The notes under the pieces are model-generated. The model did not search any database. It saw only the letters and a list, made by a program, of their open reading frames with translations, and was not told where the DNA came from. A stretch of DNA of 7,795 nt, taken from the NCBI GenBank assembly GCA_018903055.1, contig JAHIPW010000055.1, forward strand, positions 1 to 7,795, given 5' to 3'. This DNA comes from DRGV01 sp018903055 [NCBI: bacterium]. Lineage in GTDB: Bacteria; UBP18; UBA7526. Made by a program: the position numbers and the translations under genes. Position 1 is the stretch's first letter. Every line of letters starts with the position of its first letter. Of the stretch, positions 5,347-7,795 are shown piece after piece.

Positions 5347-6750
5347 TCAATGTGCTATAGGGTCATTACCCGATTTTAAGTCTAGTAATATAAGTTGACC
5401 ATTCCCTGTTACTAAGGCAATTGTCTTACCATCTGAAGACCAATAGGTATTGACTATCCTGCTATTTTCCCCTCTTAAAAGAGTACCCAATTTAATGTCA
5501 CTACTCCCATCGTTATTTATAATCCACAGTTCCATATGAGTAAATTGGTTGCGCTCTTCATCCATGAAGTATCTAACATAGATGATTCTTTTTCCATCTG
5601 GTGAGCTAGCAAAGGAAGTAACGTCATATGTTTTAACTAACTCTTTTTTTTCCGTTCCGTCATAGTTTACTAACCATAGGTCTCCACCAAAAGTTACTGT
5701 TCCCATTATGTAACCGTAAGTATAAATGAGTTTATTTGTTTTAGAAAGCCAACTTACATCAAAAACACCATGCTCTCTGTTCTTAAGATTCTCTGTGAGA
5801 CATTTGACATTCTGGCCATTAGCATCCATAACCCATAAATTGCTCTTTTGTTCAAACTCATAGTTATCCTGAAAAGCGATCTTCTTTCCATCAGAGGAAA
5901 GGTATGTTTTACACGACTCGGTAATATTTTCTTTGAGTATTTTTCTTCCAGTTCCGTCAACACCAATAATGTAGATGTGAGTGTCCGCGTCAAAGATTAT
6001 CTTACTACTATTAAGGATCCAATTGAGAGGACCGGAACAACTTGCATATTCATCCAATTTTACTAACCTTCTATTATTAGTGCCATCAGAATCTACTACC
6101 CAGATTTCTCCCAGAATGGCACCACTTCTCCAAAAAGTGTATGCAATCTTTTTACCATCTGGCGACCAGGATATTGAGGAAGGGAACCAGGAGGCATCTT
6201 TGGCTGACTTTATTGGGAATTGCTTTAAGGTATTGCTATCAGTATCAATTATCTTTATGGACCTAATTTTTTCTCCATTCTTCTTCTGATAGGTGGTATA
6301 AGCGATTCTCTTTCCCTCTGGAGAAAAAGCCATACTATTTGTATCTAAATTTAGAAAAAGCTGAATGATTTTTGTTACCTCGGGTTGTCCTGTCTTCTTT
6401 CTATTTCTTTCCATGCCTGCCTGGGCATCGCTATTACTAGGATAGATATCGCTGACTCTCTGATAGGCGTTGAAGGCCGGTGCCCATTGATCAAGTTTCT
6501 CATATGATTGACCAATTTTGATCCAGGCTTTTGAAATCTGCCAGGTTGTAAATAAATCTCTTTGCTCCTCGGCATCCTTAATAAAGTTCTCGAGCGCCTT
6601 GATTGCTGCTTCATACTTTCCTTGGCTAAAAAGTTCCTCAGCAATCTTGTATTCTTTTTCTATTTTCTCACGGCTGCCTCCGGCAAAAACGGTAACTGTA
6701 GATGCAAGTATTAATATTGCTACTAAAATTAATAAACGACTATTTTTCAT
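5347..6750 (-). CDS. Exported TPR / TolB-like seven-bladed beta-propeller protein
   Basis: A 467-residue protein from ATG 6750. Residues 1-23 are a Sec signal peptide (basic MKNSR, a hydrophobic core, VFA before GG), so it acts outside the cytoplasm. Residues about 30-105 contain helical repeats of TPR type (EELFSQGKYEAAIKALENF; then SYEKLDQWAPAFNAYQRV). The rest holds seven PD40/TolB-type blades with signatures such as AFSPEGKRIAYT, SWSPDGKKIAYT, SSDGKKIAFQ, SSPDGKRIIYV and SSDGKTIALV, each followed by a strand like LWVMDANG. Seven blades make a complete propeller, so the TGA at 5347 is a credible natural end. Such domains usually mediate protein or glycan binding. GTG 6768 upstream is possible, but ATG 6750 gives the cleaner signal peptide and has AAGGTGG 14 bases upstream. 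It has its own promoter at 6792-6821 and no evident link to the flanking metabolic genes. Confidence 0.85.
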   Translation of the reverse strand: MKNSRLLILVAILILASTVTVFAGGSREKIEKEYKIAEELFSQGKYEAAIKALENFIKDAEEQRDLFTTWQISKAWIKIGQSYEKLDQWAPAFNAYQRVSDIYPSNSDAQAGMERNRKKTGQPEVTKIIQLFLNLDTNSMAFSPEGKRIAYTTYQKKNGEKIRSIKIIDTDSNTLKQFPIKSAKDASWFPSSISWSPDGKKIAYTFWRSGAILGEIWVVDSDGTNNRRLVKLDEYASCSGPLNWILNSSKIIFDADTHIYIIGVDGTGRKILKENITESCKTYLSSDGKKIAFQDNYEFEQKSNLWVMDANGQNVKCLTENLKNREHGVFDVSWLSKTNKLIYTYGYIMGTVTFGGDLWLVNYDGTEKKELVKTYDVTSFASSPDGKRIIYVRYFMDEERNQFTHMELWIINNDGSSDIKLGTLLRGENSRIVNTYWSSDGKTIALVTGNGQLILLDLKSGNDPIAH

Positions 6751-6786
6751 AGTTGAACTTTTCGCCACCTTTCACCACTTTTTTCA

Positions 6787-6801
6787 CAGATATTATATCT
6801 G
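6787..6801. promoter_or_regulatory. Perfect palindrome over the -10 box, candidate operator
   Basis: CAGATATTATATCTG is a perfect inverted repeat with 7-base arms around a single central base, and it contains the whole -10 hexamer of the propeller promoter. This placement is typical of a repressor site, but the palindrome is AT-rich and short, so chance is possible. Confidence 0.4.
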
Positions 6802-6821
6802 ATGCTATCCTATTTTGTCAA
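6792..6821 (-). promoter_or_regulatory. Consensus sigma-70-type promoter for the propeller gene
   Basis: The minus strand has a perfect -35 TTGACA (6816-6821) and a perfect -10 TATAAT (6792-6797) with an 18-base spacer. Transcription would start near 6784, leaving a leader of about 35 bases before ATG 6750. No comparable promoter was found in the 48-base gap before the transcarbamylase genes, so this promoter may also drive them. Confidence 0.75.
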
Positions 6822-6860
6822 GTCCCGAAAAGAGGTCTTTAAAAAATCTTCAGAGCCCTC

Positions 6861-6897
6861 AAATCTGTGTAATCTTGTTTTTTAAATCGGTGTAATC
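6861..6897. repeat. Direct repeats of family A at the 3' end of the M20 hydrolase gene
   Basis: AAATCTGTGTAATC (6861-6874) and AAATCGGTGTAATC (6884-6897) differ at one position of 14. They resemble the units between carbamoyltransferase A and carbamate kinase. The second copy overlaps the TGA stop of the M20 gene. Confidence 0.65.
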
Positions 6898-7795
6898 AGA
6901 GATTTCTGACTTTTTCAGAAATCTCAAGAATAGAAGGAAATAAAGCATAGAAAGCAGTGGCTGGCATTAAGTCATCCGTCTCTATTTTCTCATCTATAGA
7001 ATGGGCATACCTTGGGTCTCCAGGACCAAAACCCATGGTGGGTATTCTCTTCATTCCCATAGTATAGGAACCATTGGTGCAAAAGGGCCAGGTCCTTATT
7101 TTAGGTCTTTTACCAAATAGAGTCTTGTAAGTCTCAATCCCGGCTAAAATTAGAGGATGGTCTTTATCCAATATCCACTCCGGATAGTATTTCTCATCCC
7201 CATTCTCATGCTTAAGGACCTCAACCTTAGCCTTCGAACCACCCAGTATGGATTTTAATTCTTTGATTACCCTTTCTCTCGTTTCTCCCAGAGTTGTTCT
7301 TCTATCAAGATAGATAGCGCAATCATCGGGAACAGTATTCAGAGAAGTATTCTCTGTCTCAATTCTGGTAACTGCAATCATTCCTTTCCCCAGAGGTTCT
7401 TTTGCTTTCAATCTTTTATTCAGTCTCTCTATCCTGGAGACAATCGGTGCCATCTCATAGATAGCATTCTTGCCTCTACCCGGAGTAGCAGCATGACAGG
7501 ATTTACCTTCAGTAGTAATTTTGAGTTCTATCCTTCCCTTGTGCCCATAACCTATATTCAGTTTAGAAGGCTCCCCAATAAGAACGTAATCTGGCCTAAT
7601 TCCTTTTTTTTCTATAATATGTTTAAGGGCTAAACCTTCGTGGATCTCCTCTCTTACACTCGCTGTAAAGTATAGAGTATAGTCTCCTTCTAACCCCAAC
7701 TCCTTAATCAGTCTCCCTCCATAAAGCATGGATGCCACGCAGCACTTATCATCGCAGACTCCCCGGCCATAGATAATTCCTTTCTCATATTTTCC
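6896..7795 (-). CDS. ygeY: YgeY-like M20 metallohydrolase (partial, N-terminus beyond right edge)
   Basis: The open frame enters from the right edge, and 299 C-terminal residues are visible; roughly the first quarter, including the first metal-binding His, is missing. Within the visible part, YGRGVCDDK (9-17) holds the metal-bridging Asp, SVREEIHEG (46-54) the catalytic Glu pair and GEPS (74-77) a metal-ligand region. GHKGRIEL to SCHAATPGRGKNAI is the dimerisation domain, and YAHSIDEK near the end contains the last metal His. LDRRTTLGETRERVIKEL and TNGSYTMGMKRIPTMGFGPG match the YgeY subfamily, as recalled, better than ArgE or DapE. Family members are di-zinc amidohydrolases acting on N-acyl or ureido-type substrates. 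The GTG at 7738 is internal, not a start. The gene precedes the transcarbamylase/carbamate kinase genes but is separated from them by the AT-rich envelope-protein block. YgeY identity is likely, the substrate uncertain. Confidence 0.88.
   Translation of the reverse strand, partial: GKYEKGIIYGRGVCDDKCCVASMLYGGRLIKELGLEGDYTLYFTASVREEIHEGLALKHIIEKKGIRPDYVLIGEPSKLNIGYGHKGRIELKITTEGKSCHAATPGRGKNAIYEMAPIVSRIERLNKRLKAKEPLGKGMIAVTRIETENTSLNTVPDDCAIYLDRRTTLGETRERVIKELKSILGGSKAKVEVLKHENGDEKYYPEWILDKDHPLILAGIETYKTLFGKRPKIRTWPFCTNGSYTMGMKRIPTMGFGPGDPRYAHSIDEKIETDDLMPATAFYALFPSILEISEKVRNL
6899..6925. repeat. Perfect 11-bp inverted repeat at the end of the M20 gene
   Basis: GAGATTTCTGA (6899-6909) and TCAGAAATCTC (6915-6925) are perfect complements around a five-base loop. 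The hairpin covers the last codons of the M20 hydrolase and ends next to its stop codon. On neither strand does a T-run follow, so it is not a standard intrinsic terminator; it may protect the 3' end or pause RNA polymerase. Confidence 0.6.

Noticed and set aside
4939-5349. Selenocysteine at the two in-frame TGA codons, suggested by the YgeY selenium-linked family
   Set aside because: Neither position is a Cys/Sec site in amidases, one aligns with a glycine, and I saw no convincing SECIS-like hairpin right after either TGA.
4285-6750. Alternative genetic code with UGA as glycine (as in SR1/Gracilibacteria) or tryptophan
   Set aside because: The carbamate kinase ends with TGA at its family-typical C-terminus, followed at once by a ribosome site and the next gene, and the M20 gene also ends with TGA. 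No long metabolic gene here has an internal TGA, although they are rich in glycine.
6751-6768. GTG 6768 as start of the propeller protein
   Set aside because: It overlaps the AAGGTGG ribosome-site-like sequence, and ATG 6750 gives a standard signal peptide; not fully excluded.
6899-6925. Intrinsic terminator after the M20 gene
   Set aside because: A perfect stem is present but it is AT-rich and no T-run follows on either strand.

Overview
The window is a fragment of a bacterial chromosome, probably from an uncultured anaerobe, that carries an all minus-strand metabolic gene cluster. The bacterial assignment rests on strong AGGAGG-type ribosome binding sites, tight same-strand spacing, a consensus sigma-70-type promoter and a Sec signal peptide. 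Base composition is moderate and no lineage marker gene is present, so I do not name a phylum. TGA is used as an ordinary stop by the carbamate kinase and the M20 hydrolase, so the standard bacterial code applies.

Layout in transcription order (right to left): a YgeY-like M20 metallohydrolase, cut by the window edge (6896-7795); a short gap with repeats and a consensus promoter (6769-6895); an AT-rich block holding an exported TPR plus seven-bladed beta-propeller protein (5347-6750), the C-terminal half of an N-acetylmuramoyl-L-alanine amidase (4939-5346) and a lamin-tail-domain segment (4285-4917); two divergent, tandem transcarbamylases of the knotted YgeW/acetylornithine-carbamoyltransferase type (3160-4236 and 2017-3042); a carbamate kinase with a large insertion (821-1930); a small two-helix membrane protein (572-802); and a zinc-ribbon threonine-synthase-like PLP enzyme, cut by the left edge (1-544). 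No stretch over 300 bases lacks a gene or gene remnant. No RNA gene, CRISPR array or insertion sequence was seen.

The metabolic genes fit together. YgeY, a knotted carbamoyltransferase and carbamate kinase co-occur in the anaerobic purine/ureido-compound degradation locus of enterobacteria and gut anaerobes. In that scheme carbamoyl groups are released from ureido intermediates as carbamoyl phosphate, which carbamate kinase turns into ATP. Here there are two transcarbamylases instead of one, and a fold-type II PLP enzyme with a zinc ribbon stands where YgeX (diaminopropionate ammonia-lyase) would be expected. I infer an ATP-yielding ureido-amino-acid catabolic operon; the substrate is not shown by the sequence.

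The middle block looks foreign to this operon. It is more AT-rich, has its own promoter and encodes envelope-type domains. The propeller, amidase half and lamin-tail segment lie in one continuous frame broken only by two TGA codons, and the amidase lacks its N-terminal zinc-binding half, which suggests gene decay after a deletion. Two families of short AT-rich intergenic repeats abut or overlap the 3' ends of three genes.
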